Source: DATBDN01 sp036269895 | GTDB taxonomy: Bacteria; Actinomycetota; Thermoleophilia; Solirubrobacterales; Thermoleophilaceae | Length of the DNA: 64,000 bases | NCBI GenBank assembly: GCA_036269895.1 | Contig: DATBDN010000024.1 | Coordinates: 3,697 to 67,696, forward strand | Direction of reading: 5' to 3' | Part shown: positions 16,572 to 25,932 of the stretch, piece after piece | How the letters are laid out: each line of letters opens with the position of its first letter | Position numbering within the stretch: the first letter of the stretch is position 1 | Made by a program: the position numbers and the translations under genes | Notes under the pieces: generated by a model | The model's input: only the letters and a program-made list of their open reading frames with translations | Told to the model about the DNA's origin: nothing | Database searches by the model: none

Positions 16572-16925
16572 TCGTCGAGCAGGGTGCCTTCATGCCCTAA
16601 AGGGGGAATGAAGTGGGTGAGAACTGGCCTGATTTCGTCCTGCCCTAAACCTCTCACGTGGTAGCCGAGCACACAGGCTGTGTTCGACGCCATGCGCGCG
16701 CCGATGCGTTGACGGTCATGACCGCGGTAGCCGTGAACGTCTGGCCTGGCTCGGCGAGACCCCATTCGCAGGTCTCCGTGACGGACGAAATTCGGGTGGT
16801 CTGAGGCGAACTGCGCCCGTCGGACTAGCCGAGCGAAGGTATGGTCGCGAAGCGGGTTCGCGCCGGCAGAGGAGAGTTCGATGAACGTCCACCTCGGCCG
16901 CCCGCTGCGAGCGTTTCGGGCAGTT
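16572..16925. other. Gene-free stretch with no assigned function
   Basis: About 350 nt with no convincing gene. It contains a direct repeat GCCCTAAA (near 16592 and 16643), a short palindrome ACACAG-G-CTGTGT near 16670, and a good ribosome-binding site GAGGAG before ATG 16881. The reading frame from that ATG runs antisense into the gene at 16926-17387 and looks non-coding. It could hold promoters or a decayed gene. Confidence 0.4.
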
Positions 16926-17387
16926 CTACAGGTCGATCTCGAGTGTCTTGGTCAGTCCATCGGCAGTCTCGAACCCGTTCCCACGCACTACGCGGTAAGG
17001 CCCCGTCCCGCCGGTGACCGCATAGCGCCTTTCGTTGACGGGCTGTCCCTGTGCGTCAACCGGGTGATGGTCCTTGTTCCCGTACCACACGCCTCGCGCA
17101 GTCACTTGCCCCGCATCGAGGTGCTGGCCGTCATACGCAACCGCGTTGAGCACGAACGTGGCCTCGTACTCGATCACACGGACCTCGTTCGCCAAGACGC
17201 CGTCATCGGCCTCGGCGATGCGCCGGAGGCTGAGTGTTCCCGAATGCGTGCCAGCGAGCCCGGCCACAGCGGTGCCGTCAATGCTCTGCCAGCTCAAATT
17301 GTCGCTGAAGACGAAGACCCTTCCCGGCTTCGCCGGGCCTGGGTAGTCGCCGTTGAACTTCACCGTGGCCGACAGCACGATCTGCAC
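16926..17387 (-). CDS. Allene oxide cyclase-like beta-barrel protein
   Basis: This 153-residue protein without a signal peptide. The C-terminal half has the pattern YAVTGGTGPYRVVRGNGFETADG, close to the GGTG.Y..ArG motif of the allene oxide cyclase/dirigent barrel family. Before it, VRVIEYEATFVLNAVAYDG and TARGVWYGN fit barrel strands. Bacterial members are uncharacterised, and the plant jasmonate reaction should not be assumed. It is a single gene between the gene-free stretch and tRNA-Asp. Confidence 0.6.
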   Translation of the reverse strand: MQIVLSATVKFNGDYPGPAKPGRVFVFSDNLSWQSIDGTAVAGLAGTHSGTLSLRRIAEADDGVLANEVRVIEYEATFVLNAVAYDGQHLDAGQVTARGVWYGNKDHHPVDAQGQPVNERRYAVTGGTGPYRVVRGNGFETADGLTKTLEIDL

Positions 17388-17527
17388 GGCGGAATCCCCC
17401 TTGTCTCGCCGGCGCCGAGCCTACCGCCCGTAGCACGGCCCGGTCCAATTCGCCCACGCCGGGTCCAGTAACCGCGGGGTGACCACAAGCCGACGGCCGG
17501 GCCGCCCCGAGCAGGGGTTTCTCACAA

Positions 17528-17601
<74 letters not shown>

Positions 17602-17630
17602 TGGCGCCCAGCAAGGGTAGCGTCCGCCCG

Positions 17631-18083
17631 GTGGTGCGACGTGCCGAAGCGGGCGACCTGGATGGGGTGACGCGGTTGATCGCGGAGTTCCGCGACTGGT
17701 GGGGCAAGGCGGAGCCGTCGGCGCAGGTCATCGGCGAGGCTGCCGCCCAGCTATTGGACCATGATCACACCGAGTTTCTGCTGGCGTTCGACGACGGCGA
17801 GCCTGTCGGCGTGTGTCAGCTGCGCTACCGGCTGAGCGTCTGGACGGGTGTCGAGGACTGCTGGCTCGAGGATCTCTTCGTCACTCAGTCCGCTCGCGGG
17901 GCGCGACACGGGCGCGAGCTGGTCGAGGCGGCCTTCGAGTCGGCGCGGGCCCGCGGCTGCCGCCGCATGGAGCTCGACGTGAACGAGCAGAACACGGCGG
18001 CGCTGCGGTTCTACGAGGGCCTCGGCTTCACCACCGAGCCGAAGCCACCGGGGCGGACGCTCTTCATCAGCCGGCCGCTCTAG
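17631..18083 (+). CDS. GNAT acetyltransferase
   Basis: This 150-residue protein has a full GNAT fold: VRRAEAGDLDGVTRLIAEF, a long central strand pair with CWLEDLFVTQSARGARHGRELVEAAF (acetyl-CoA loop) and ELDVNEQNTAALRFYEGLGF. It resembles AAC(6')-like or RimI-like proteins; the substrate is unknown. The start is GTG. Its TAG stop overlaps a TAGCCT box 8 nt before the next gene. Confidence 0.83.
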   Translation: MVRRAEAGDLDGVTRLIAEFRDWWGKAEPSAQVIGEAAAQLLDHDHTEFLLAFDDGEPVGVCQLRYRLSVWTGVEDCWLEDLFVTQSARGARHGRELVEAAFESARARGCRRMELDVNEQNTAALRFYEGLGFTTEPKPPGRTLFISRPL

Positions 18084-18094
18084 CCTGCCGCGGC

Positions 18095-18889
18095 GTGGAG
18101 ATCTCTGGCTCACGGGTCCTGCTTACGGGCGCGACAGGCGGCCTCGGCCGTGCGATTGCGGAGGCGCTCGACGCGCGGGGCGCGCACGTCGTCCTGAGCG
18201 GGCGCAAGCAGGAGGCGCTGGAGATGCTCGCGGGGGAGCTGCGCAGCGCCGAGCTGCTGGCCGCAGACCTTGCGGAGCGCGACGACGTTGACGCGCTTCC
18301 GAAGCGCGCCGGGCAGGTGGACATCCTGGTCCACAACGCCGCGCTGCCCGGGAGCGGACGGCTCGAGTCGTTCACGCTGCAGGAGATCGACCGCGCGCTC
18401 GACGTGAACCTGCGCGCCGGAATCATGCTCACGCACGCGCTGCTTCCGGCGATGCTCGAACGCCGCCGCGGGCATCTCGTGTTCGTCAGCTCGATTGGCG
18501 GCAAGGTGCCGACCGCGCGCGCGTCGATCTACGCCGCCACCAAGTACGGGCTGCGTGGCTTCGCGGGCGCGCTGCGCGATGACCTGCGTGGCTCCGGGGT
18601 GGGCGTGAGCGCGGTGTTCCCGGGCGTGATCAGCGGAGTCGGCATGCAGGAGGGTGTCGAGCTGCCGCGCTATGCCCCGAAGCGGACCGCGGAGGACGTC
18701 GGCGCCGCGGTCGTCCGCGTGATCGAGCGCGACCGGCCAGAGCTGGACGTGGCCGATCCGATCCAGAAGGCGGGCGTGCTGCTGGCGGCGCTCACACCGC
18801 GCGCGGCCGCGCGGGCGCGCCGGCTGTTCCCGGTCGAGCAGATTGCCGACCAGGCGGTCGAGGCCCACCGCCGCCGCGGCAAGCGCTGA
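18095..18889 (+). CDS. Short-chain dehydrogenase/reductase
   Basis: A 264-residue classical SDR. The Rossmann start is LLTGATGGLGRAIAEAL, the cofactor region has VLSGRK (Arg favours NADP), and HNAALPG stands for the NNAG motif. Catalytic residues are Ser in FVSSIGG and Tyr-Lys in YAATKYGLRGFA. The late motif AVFPGVISG matches PG.i.T. The substrate is unknown. The GTG start has TAGCCT 8 nt upstream, consistent with a leaderless transcript. Confidence 0.88.
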   Translation: MEISGSRVLLTGATGGLGRAIAEALDARGAHVVLSGRKQEALEMLAGELRSAELLAADLAERDDVDALPKRAGQVDILVHNAALPGSGRLESFTLQEIDRALDVNLRAGIMLTHALLPAMLERRRGHLVFVSSIGGKVPTARASIYAATKYGLRGFAGALRDDLRGSGVGVSAVFPGVISGVGMQEGVELPRYAPKRTAEDVGAAVVRVIERDRPELDVADPIQKAGVLLAALTPRAAARARRLFPVEQIADQAVEAHRRRGKR

Positions 18890-21800
18890 CTATGCGGTAC
18901 CGAGCGGCCCGAGGAAGCTGGCGTCGCGGTACAGCCGCGTGTCGCCGAGCGCCACGCGCACGATCCGATCCTGCTCGCGACGGTGCGCGACCGCATAGCC
19001 CTCGCCGGGGGAGGCACGCAGTTCGCGGCCGACGTAGTCGTAGTCGACGCCCACGGGGATGACCTCGTCGAGCCGGTACTTCATGAACGAGCGGGCGCCC
19101 ATGTTCTTCGGCTCCTCCTGCACCCAGAGGATCTCCTTCAGGTTCGGGTAGCTCGCGAACAGCTGCTGGAGCTCGGCCTTCGGGAACGGGTAGAGCAGCT
19201 CGACGCGCGCGACGGCGACGTCACGGGCTGCGGCGCGTTCGTCGTGGCCGACGAGGTCGTAGTAGATCTTGCCGCTGCACAGCACCAGGCGGTTGACCTC
19301 CTCGCGCGCGCCGGGCAGCGTCGGGTCGTCGAGGACAAGCTGGAAGTGACCGGTCGCGAGCTCCTCGGGTGTCGAGACCGCCGCCGGGTGCCGCAGCAGG
19401 CTCTTCGGCGTCATGATCACCAGCGGCCGCTGCTTGGCCACCAGCGCCTGGCGACGCAGCAGGTGGAAGTACTGCGCAGGCGTGGTCAGGTTGGCCACGC
19501 GGAGGTTGCCCTCGGCACACAGCTGCAGGAAGCGCTCCAGGCGGCCGCTCGAATGCTCCGGCCCCGAGCCCTCGTAGCCGTGCGGCAGCAGCAGCGACAG
19601 GCGCGAGGTCTGGCCCCACTTGGCCAGGCCGGAGGTGATGAACTGGTCGACGATCACCTGGGCGCCGTTCACGAAGTCGCCGAACTGCGCCTCCCAGAGC
19701 ACCAGCGCATCCGGCGCCTGCACGCTGTAGCCGTACTCGAAGCCGAGCGCCGCCTGCTCCGACAGCGGGCTGTTGTGCAGCTCGAATGGGGCCTGGGCCG
19801 ACGGGATGTGCTTGATCGGCGTGTGGCGCTCGCCGGTCGCGGCGTCGTGGAAGACCTGGTGGCGCTGGCTGAATGTGCCGCGCTCGACGTCCTGGCCAGT
19901 CAGGCGGATCGGCGTGCCCTGCACGAGCAGCGAGGAGAACGCCAGCGACTCTGCATGCGCCCACTCGAGGTTCTCGCCGTCGCTGAATGCCTTGCGCCGC
20001 TTCTCGATCTGCGGCTTGAGCTTGCGGTGGATCGTGAAGCCCTCGGGCACCTTGAGCAGCTGCTCGTTGAGCCCGGCGAGCGTCTCGCGCGGCACGCGCG
20101 TGTCCGGCTCGACGCTCTGGCCGCGGTCCAGCTGGTACTCGCCAGTGTCGGGGCCGCCGGTGAGCACCTCCTTCAGCTCGGCGTGCGCCTGCGACAGACG
20201 GCCGTAGCAGCGCTGCGCGAGCTCCTCGGCGTCCATCTCGGAGACCGAGCCCTCGGCCGCCAGCTGCTGCGCGTAGAGCGTGCGCACCGGCGGGTGCTTC
20301 TTGATCTTCTCGTACATCGCCGGCTGCGTGTACGCGGGCTCGTCGGTCTCGTTGTGGCCGAAGCGGCGGTAGCCGATCAGGTCGATCACGACGTCGCGCG
20401 CGAATTTGTCGCGGTACGCCATCGCCAGGCGAATCGCTGCGATCGATGCCTCCACGTCGTCGGCGTTGACGTGGATGATCGGCACGTCGAAGCCCTTCGC
20501 CAGGTCCGACGCGTAGCGCGTGGAGCGCGCATCGCTCGGCTCGGTGGTGAAGCCGATCTGGTTGTTCTGGATCAGGTGGACGGTGCCACCAGTGGCGTAG
20601 CCGCGCAGCGACTGCATGTTGAGCGTCTCGGCAACCGTCCCCTGGCCGGGGAACGCAGCGTCGCCGTGGACCAGCACCGGCACGACCGACGACGGATCGT
20701 GCGCGATGCCGCGGCCCTTGCGGCTGGTCTGGTCGGCGCGGGCGCGGCCCTCGACGACGGGGTCGACGAACTCGAGGTGGCTCGGGTTGGGCGACAGGGT
20801 CACCGTGAGCCGCTTGCCGGAGCGCGTGGTGTAGGTGCCCGAGGCGCCGTGGTGGTACTTGACGTCGCCGGTGCCGCCCTCGGGCAGCGCAATCTTCGAG
20901 GACTTGACCGCCTGCTGCTCGCCCTCGAACTCGGCGAGGATCGCCTCGTACGGACGGCCGACCGTGTGTGCCAGGACGTTCAGGCGGCCGCGGTGCGCCA
21001 TGCCGATCACGACCTCGCGCCCGCCGCGGCGGCTGGCGATGTCGAGCGCCTCGTCGAGTATCGGGACGGTCACGTCAAGGCCCTCGATCGAGAACTGCTT
21101 CTTGCCAAGGAACGCCTTGTGCAGGTAACTCTCGAGCGCCTCGACCTGTGAGAGCCGCTCGAGGAGCCGGGTCTTCTCCTCGACGTCCAGCGGCTGGCGG
21201 AAGAGGTTCGACTCGATCGCCTGCCGCAGCCATACACGCTGCTCGTGGTCGGAGATGTGCTCGATCTCGTAGGCGATCGTGCCGCAGTAGGTTGCCTGCA
21301 GATGCGGCAACGCGTCCGCGAACGTCTGGCCCTCGACCGCGATCCGCAGGACGCGTGCCGGGATCTGCTCCATCAGCTCCGGCGTCAGGTTCACCGTCTC
21401 CGGATTGAGCGCCGGGTCGCCCGGCGGCTCGCTGCCGAGCGGATCCAGGTTCGCGGCCAGGTGCCCGTGCATGCGGAACGCCTTGACGACCGAGGTGGCC
21501 GCCTGGACCGCTTGGAGCAGCCCCTCGTCGGGGATGGTCGAGACCGCCGGCTGCACCGAGGTCGGCACCGGGTCGTGCGCGGTGACCTGGGTGCCGGCGG
21601 CAGGCCCCTGCAGCACCTCCGCGGCGATGGCGCCGTCGACGCCCAGCGCCTCGAGGATCTCCTCATAGAAGTCGTTCTCGCCCTGCAGCAGGCCATCGAT
21701 CGTCTTCAGGAACTGCCCGGACTCGGCGCCTTGGATGACGCGGTGGTCGTAGGTGGACGTCATCGTCATCACCTTCGAGATGCCGAGCTCCTTCGCGCGG

Positions 21801-23137
21801 CCCTTCAGGCCCGCCGGGTAGCCAAGCGCGCCGGCGGCGATGATCGTCCCCTGCCCGGGCATGAGCCGCGGAACCGAGGCGACGGTTCCGATACCGCCCG
21901 GGTTCGTCAGCGTGATGTTGGCGCCCTGGTAGGCGTCCGCCCCCAACGTGTTGTCGCGTGCGCCGGCGACGGCGTCGTCGTAGCGCGTCGCGAACTCGTC
22001 GAAGGTGAGCCTGTTGGCGCCGTGGATGACGGGCACGACGAGCGAGCGTGTGCCGTCCTTGCGCTCCACGTCGACTGCCAGGCCGATGTTCACGCCGCCG
22101 GGAACGATCCGGAACGGCTTGCCGTCGCGCTCCTCGAACGAGTGCGCCATGACTGGCATCTCCTCGGCCGCTTCGACGATCGCCCAGGCGATGATGTGCG
22201 TGAACGAGATCTTCTTGCCCGCGCTCTTCAGCGCGCCGCGGCGGCGGTCGAGCGTGTCGACCTCGAGTGTGCGGAAGCTGGTCGCGGTCGGGATGGAGCG
22301 GCTCTGCTCCATGAAGCGGGCGAGCGTTGCGGCGGGTCCGCGCAGCGGCTTGGCCTCGGCAGTCGCAGGCGTTGCCCCGTTCTCCTGGTCGAGAACGTCC
22401 TCCTTGGTGATGCGGCCACGGGGTCCGCTGCCCTTGATCGAAGACAGATCGATTCCGAGATCCGCCGCAATCCGTGCTGCGACCGGGGTTGCATTCACAT
22501 CGCCGTTCCCCGCCGGAGCCGCAACCGGCTTCGGCTCGGCTTGGTGCGCGCCGCCGTTTTGAGGCGCTGCGGTCACCGCCATCGGAGAGATGCGACAGAG
22601 AACGTCGCCGACCCTCACGGTCTCGTCGGGCGCAGCCAGGATCTCCGCGACGATCCCCGCGACGGGTGATGGCAGCTCTGCATCGATCTTGTCCGTGGAA
22701 ATCTCCGCCAGACCCTGCTCCTGCTTGACCGTGTCCCCGACCTCGACCAACCACTCGAGCAGCGTGCCTTCGCTGACTGATTCACCCATGGACGGGACGA
22801 CCACGTCGACCAGCTCGCCTTCTTCCTTCGCATCCGATTCCATGGATGCCTGGGCCGCAAGAGCGGGATCCCCGCCATTCGAACCCTCCTCCACGGAGAT
22901 TTCGCCGAGAATGGCGCCGACGGCGACGGTCTCGTCCGCTTGGACGTTGATGGCCGTCAGCGTGCCGGATGCCGGCGCCGGGACTTCAGCGTCGACCTTG
23001 TCGGTCGAGACTTCGACGATCGGCTCGTCGGCCTCGACGCTATCCCCCACCTGCTTGCGCCACTCGAGAACCGTTCCCTCGGTCACCGATTCCCCCATCG
23101 CGGGCAGGGTGATCTGGACCGTCGTGCGGGTTTCCAT
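18890..23137 (-). CDS. kgd: Fused 2-oxoglutarate dehydrogenase E2-E1 with two lipoyl domains
   Basis: The product has 1415 residues. Order: lipoyl domain 1 (about 5-80, Lys in STDKVDAEV), lipoyl domain 2 (about 110-185, STDKIDAEL), peripheral subunit-binding domain (about 215-250, VAARIAADLGIDLSSIKGSG), E2 acyltransferase core (about 275-480, TYDHRVIQGAESG) and the thiamine diphosphate E1 part (about 560-1415, with IGMAHRGRLNVLAHTVG and GHNETDEP). It decarboxylates 2-oxoglutarate in the TCA cycle and forms succinyl-CoA. Actinobacterial Kgd/OdhA proteins have fused E2 core and E1 but typically lack lipoyl domains; this one has them. ATG 23137 is chosen; a TTG at 23152 would add five residues. 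Confidence 0.93.
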   Translation of the reverse strand: METRTTVQITLPAMGESVTEGTVLEWRKQVGDSVEADEPIVEVSTDKVDAEVPAPASGTLTAINVQADETVAVGAILGEISVEEGSNGGDPALAAQASMESDAKEEGELVDVVVPSMGESVSEGTLLEWLVEVGDTVKQEQGLAEISTDKIDAELPSPVAGIVAEILAAPDETVRVGDVLCRISPMAVTAAPQNGGAHQAEPKPVAAPAGNGDVNATPVAARIAADLGIDLSSIKGSGPRGRITKEDVLDQENGATPATAEAKPLRGPAATLARFMEQSRSIPTATSFRTLEVDTLDRRRGALKSAGKKISFTHIIAWAIVEAAEEMPVMAHSFEERDGKPFRIVPGGVNIGLAVDVERKDGTRSLVVPVIHGANRLTFDEFATRYDDAVAGARDNTLGADAYQGANITLTNPGGIGTVASVPRLMPGQGTIIAAGALGYPAGLKGRAKELGISKVMTMTSTYDHRVIQGAESGQFLKTIDGLLQGENDFYEEILEALGVDGAIAAEVLQGPAAGTQVTAHDPVPTSVQPAVSTIPDEGLLQAVQAATSVVKAFRMHGHLAANLDPLGSEPPGDPALNPETVNLTPELMEQIPARVLRIAVEGQTFADALPHLQATYCGTIAYEIEHISDHEQRVWLRQAIESNLFRQPLDVEEKTRLLERLSQVEALESYLHKAFLGKKQFSIEGLDVTVPILDEALDIASRRGGREVVIGMAHRGRLNVLAHTVGRPYEAILAEFEGEQQAVKSSKIALPEGGTGDVKYHHGASGTYTTRSGKRLTVTLSPNPSHLEFVDPVVEGRARADQTSRKGRGIAHDPSSVVPVLVHGDAAFPGQGTVAETLNMQSLRGYATGGTVHLIQNNQIGFTTEPSDARSTRYASDLAKGFDVPIIHVNADDVEASIAAIRLAMAYRDKFARDVVIDLIGYRRFGHNETDEPAYTQPAMYEKIKKHPPVRTLYAQQLAAEGSVSEMDAEELAQRCYGRLSQAHAELKEVLTGGPDTGEYQLDRGQSVEPDTRVPRETLAGLNEQLLKVPEGFTIHRKLKPQIEKRRKAFSDGENLEWAHAESLAFSSLLVQGTPIRLTGQDVERGTFSQRHQVFHDAATGERHTPIKHIPSAQAPFELHNSPLSEQAALGFEYGYSVQAPDALVLWEAQFGDFVNGAQVIVDQFITSGLAKWGQTSRLSLLLPHGYEGSGPEHSSGRLERFLQLCAEGNLRVANLTTPAQYFHLLRRQALVAKQRPLVIMTPKSLLRHPAAVSTPEELATGHFQLVLDDPTLPGAREEVNRLVLCSGKIYYDLVGHDERAAARDVAVARVELLYPFPKAELQQLFASYPNLKEILWVQEEPKNMGARSFMKYRLDEVIPVGVDYDYVGRELRASPGEGYAVAHRREQDRIVRVALGDTRLYRDASFLGPLGTA

Positions 23138-23160
23138 GTGCAAAAAGGACAATAGCCCGC

Positions 23161-24678
23161 GTGTACAAGCCGCCGAACCATTGGGGATGGGGATTTCAGG
23201 AGCAGCGTCCGCCTCGAGACCAGGTGGCCGAGATCGCGCGGCTTGCCGGCGAGCGGCTCGGGTTCCAGCCCGCCGAGATCGAAGACGGGGTCCCGCTCGA
23301 CGCCGTTGAGCTGCCGCCGCCGCGAATCAAGCCGCCGGACGCGCTGGCGCGCGTGTTCACCGATGACACCGTCGAGCGCGCCGGCCACACCTACGGGAAG
23401 GCCTACCGGGACATCGTGCGGGCCTTCCGCGGGCGTTACGACAACCCGCCGGATTGGGTGGCGCACCCGCGCGACGAGGCCGACGTGGAGGCGATCCTCG
23501 AGTGGGCGGCGGATGCGCGCGTGGCCGTCATCCCCTATGGCGGCGGGACGTCGGTGGTGGGTGGCGTCGAGGCGCGCTTCGACGGACCCGCCGTTTCACT
23601 GGACATCCGTGCTCTGAATCGGGTGCTGGAGGTCGATCGGGTGTCCAGCGCCGCGCGCATCCAGGCCGGGGTCCTCGGCCCGGCGCTCGAGGACCAGCTG
23701 CGCGAGCACGATCTCACGCTGCGCCACTTCCCGCAGTCGTTCGAGTTCTCGTCGCTCGGAGGCTGGATCGCCACGCGCGCCGGTGGCCACTTCGCGACGC
23801 TCTACACGCACATCGACGAACTGGTCGAGTCGGTCCGGGCGCTCACGCCAAGCGGCTGGTGGGAGAGCCGGCGGCTGCCCGGCTCGGGCGCGGGCCCCAG
23901 CCCGGATCGGATGCTGATCGGATCGGAGGGCATCCTCGGCGTGATCACCGAGGCGTGGATGCGCGTGCGGCCGCGACCGCGATACCGAGCCTCCGCGACC
24001 GTCCACTTCGACTCGTTCGAGCAGGGCGCCGAGGTCGTGCGCGCGATCGCGCAGTCCGGCCTCTACCCGTCTAACTGCCGCTTGCTCGACGAGGCCGAGG
24101 GCAAGCTGACCGGCGTGTCGGAGCAGACGATGCTGGTGCTGGGCTTCGAGTCCGCCGACCACCCGGTGGATGCGTGGATGAGCCGGGCGCTCGAGATCTG
24201 CGGGCGCGCGCCCAGCTCGACCGAGTCGGGCGCCGGAGGCAACTGGCGCAGCGCGTTCCTGGCGATGCCGTACCTGCGTGACACGCTCATCCAGGCCGGC
24301 ATCCTGAACGACACCTTCGAGACGGCGATCACGTGGAACAGGCTCGGTGACCTGCGCGAGGCTGTGCGGGAAGCCGTCCCGCACGCCACCTGCCGTTTCA
24401 CGCACGTATATCCCGACGGCCCGGCGCCCTACTTCACCGTGGTCGAGCCCGCACGGCGCGGCTCGGAGCTCGAGCAATGGGACGAGATCAAGGGACGCGC
24501 CTCAGAGGCGGTCCTGTCCGCGGGTGGGACGATCACGCACCACCACGCGGTGGGGAGGGATCACCGTCCGTGGTACGACCGTCAGCGGCCGGAGCCGTTT
24601 GCGCAGGGGCTAGCCGCGCTGAAGACCGCGCTGGACCCTGGGTGGATCCTCAACCCCGGGACTTTGCTTTCGCAATGA
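23161..24678 (+). CDS. FAD-linked oxidase, alkyldihydroxyacetonephosphate synthase-like
   Basis: This 505-residue protein has a PCMH-type FAD-binding domain. It shows PPDWVAHPRDEADVEAIL, the pyrophosphate loop VIPYGGGTSVVGGVE, and FPQSFEFSSLGGWIATRAGGHFATLYTHI. An FAD-linked oxidase C-terminal domain includes HHHAVGRDHRPWYDRQ. N-terminal NHWGWGFQE and the triple His match AGPS-like proteins, which build ether lipids. Bacterial members often act on other substrates, so the reaction is open. The GTG start is 23 nt from the divergent start of the E2-E1 gene. Confidence 0.85.
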   Translation: MYKPPNHWGWGFQEQRPPRDQVAEIARLAGERLGFQPAEIEDGVPLDAVELPPPRIKPPDALARVFTDDTVERAGHTYGKAYRDIVRAFRGRYDNPPDWVAHPRDEADVEAILEWAADARVAVIPYGGGTSVVGGVEARFDGPAVSLDIRALNRVLEVDRVSSAARIQAGVLGPALEDQLREHDLTLRHFPQSFEFSSLGGWIATRAGGHFATLYTHIDELVESVRALTPSGWWESRRLPGSGAGPSPDRMLIGSEGILGVITEAWMRVRPRPRYRASATVHFDSFEQGAEVVRAIAQSGLYPSNCRLLDEAEGKLTGVSEQTMLVLGFESADHPVDAWMSRALEICGRAPSSTESGAGGNWRSAFLAMPYLRDTLIQAGILNDTFETAITWNRLGDLREAVREAVPHATCRFTHVYPDGPAPYFTVVEPARRGSELEQWDEIKGRASEAVLSAGGTITHHHAVGRDHRPWYDRQRPEPFAQGLAALKTALDPGWILNPGTLLSQ

Positions 24679-24838
24679 CGTCGCTCAGGCTACGACGCAC
24701 CATGGCGCCCGCAACGCGGCGGTCGCTCACGTGGTACGTCCCCTCGTCGATGCTTTTCCGCAGGTTGTCAAGCCTTTCCTGGCGGAAATTCTCGGCGAGA
24801 CGGCCATCGCCGTCTGTCTGGTGCTTCGGACGGGACAT
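24650..24838 (-). CDS. FlgM-like anti-sigma-28 factor
   Basis: A 62-residue product. The C-terminal two-thirds (RLDNLRKSIDEGTYHVSDRRVAGAMVRRSL) match the FlgM pattern of a helix followed by G.Y.vd...vA..l. FlgM binds the flagellar sigma factor FliA and blocks it until export. It overlaps the end of the FAD oxidase gene by 29 nt on the opposite strand. A good ribosome-binding site (AAGGAG) upstream serves a three-codon ORF at 24846-24857 rather than this ATG directly. No other flagellar gene is in the window, so the partner cannot be confirmed. Confidence 0.65.
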   Translation of the reverse strand: MSRPKHQTDGDGRLAENFRQERLDNLRKSIDEGTYHVSDRRVAGAMVRRSLSDVIAKAKSRG

Positions 24839-24895
24839 CTCAGGTCTACGAGAGCATCGTCGCTCTCCTTACATAACTTGATACCCACTCGACGA

Positions 24896-25882
24896 ATGTC
24901 TCAAAAACGGCAACTAGCCAGAGCCGACCGAATTCTCCACGGTTTGTGGAGGTTGCGGCTCCCGCTGCCGTGGCCAGGCGTGCCACATGTGAACGCCTGG
25001 GCGATCAGCGCGGGCAGCGGCGTGGTGCTGGTGGACACCGGCCTGGCGGAGCCCGGCGCACTCGCGCAGTTCGAGTTGGCGCTGCGGGAGGCCGGGCTGC
25101 GGCTGGAGCACATCCGGCTCCTCGTGTGCACGCATGCGCACTCCGATCACTACGGGCTCGCCGGGTCGATCGTCGACGCCGCGGGCTGTGAGCTGTGGAT
25201 GCACCCCAACCATGCGCACATGACCGCGCACCTGGACGAGCCGGAGCACATGCTCGAGCGGCGGATCGAGGTTGCGCGGCAGAGCGGGGTACCCGATTCG
25301 CTCATCGCAAGCACGTACGAGGCGCGGCGCGGGCAGCCGCTCGGCGTGGACCGCTTCGTGGAGCCGGACCGCGATCTGCTGCCAGGCGTCGAGGTAGAGA
25401 CCGACCTCGGCCGGTGGCAGGTCTACGAGACGCCCGGTCATGCGCCGTCGCACATCTGCCTGTACCAGCCGGACCGCAGGCTGCTGATCTCGGGCGACCA
25501 CCTACTCGGCCGCATTTCGCTCTACTACGACTTCGGCTACACGCCCGACCCGGCCGGCGAGTACCTGGAGTCACTCGACCTCGTCGACCGCCTCGACAGC
25601 GACCTGTGCCTTGCGGGCCACGCGCGTCCCTTCCGCGACGTGAGGAAGAAGATCGCGGCCACGCGCGGGACGGTGCTCGAGCGGATCGAGCGTGTGCGTG
25701 CGTGCCTGGACGGCGTGCCGAAGACGCCGTTCGAGATCGTGCCGCAGTTCGTCGAGGACCCAGACCCGAGTCCGATGATGCTCAACTGGGCCCTGACTGA
25801 GGTGCTCGTCTACCTGAACCACCTCGAGAAGCGCGACCACGCGCAGCGCCACCAGGGCGACGTAGCGACCTGGACTCTCTAA
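24896..25882 (+). CDS. Metallo-beta-lactamase-fold hydrolase
   Basis: A 328-residue single-domain protein. The metal motif is THAHSDHYGLAG (HxHxDH). Other ligands come from GHAPSHICL (His), ISGDHLLG (Asp) and LAGHARPF (His). This is a glyoxalase II-like dinuclear zinc hydrolase. Many similar proteins hydrolyse thioesters or lactones; the substrate is unknown. The ATG at 24896 follows a low-GC stretch that may hold the promoter. Confidence 0.85.
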   Translation: MSQKRQLARADRILHGLWRLRLPLPWPGVPHVNAWAISAGSGVVLVDTGLAEPGALAQFELALREAGLRLEHIRLLVCTHAHSDHYGLAGSIVDAAGCELWMHPNHAHMTAHLDEPEHMLERRIEVARQSGVPDSLIASTYEARRGQPLGVDRFVEPDRDLLPGVEVETDLGRWQVYETPGHAPSHICLYQPDRRLLISGDHLLGRISLYYDFGYTPDPAGEYLESLDLVDRLDSDLCLAGHARPFRDVRKKIAATRGTVLERIERVRACLDGVPKTPFEIVPQFVEDPDPSPMMLNWALTEVLVYLNHLEKRDHAQRHQGDVATWTL

Positions 25883-25883
25883 G

Positions 25884-25914
25884 GGCGAAGCCGCCCGATC
25901 ATGAAGGCCGAAGG
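25884..25914. terminator. Hairpins between convergent genes
   Basis: GGGCG-AAGC-CGCCC and, 10 nt on, GGCC-GAA-GGCC lie between the convergent hydrolase and metF genes. No T-run follows either; a bidirectional terminator is plausible. Confidence 0.35.
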
Positions 25915-25932
25915 CCGGTCTCCGGTTCGCGC

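Noticed and set aside
16881..17471. Plus-strand frame with a good ribosome-binding site
   Set aside because: After about 15 codons it is antisense to the allene oxide cyclase-like gene, and the product has no protein-like pattern.
18983..21151. 722-codon open frame on the plus strand
   Set aside because: It is wholly antisense to the E2-E1 gene and its product is the low-complexity Arg/Leu/Val mix typical of GC-rich shadow frames.
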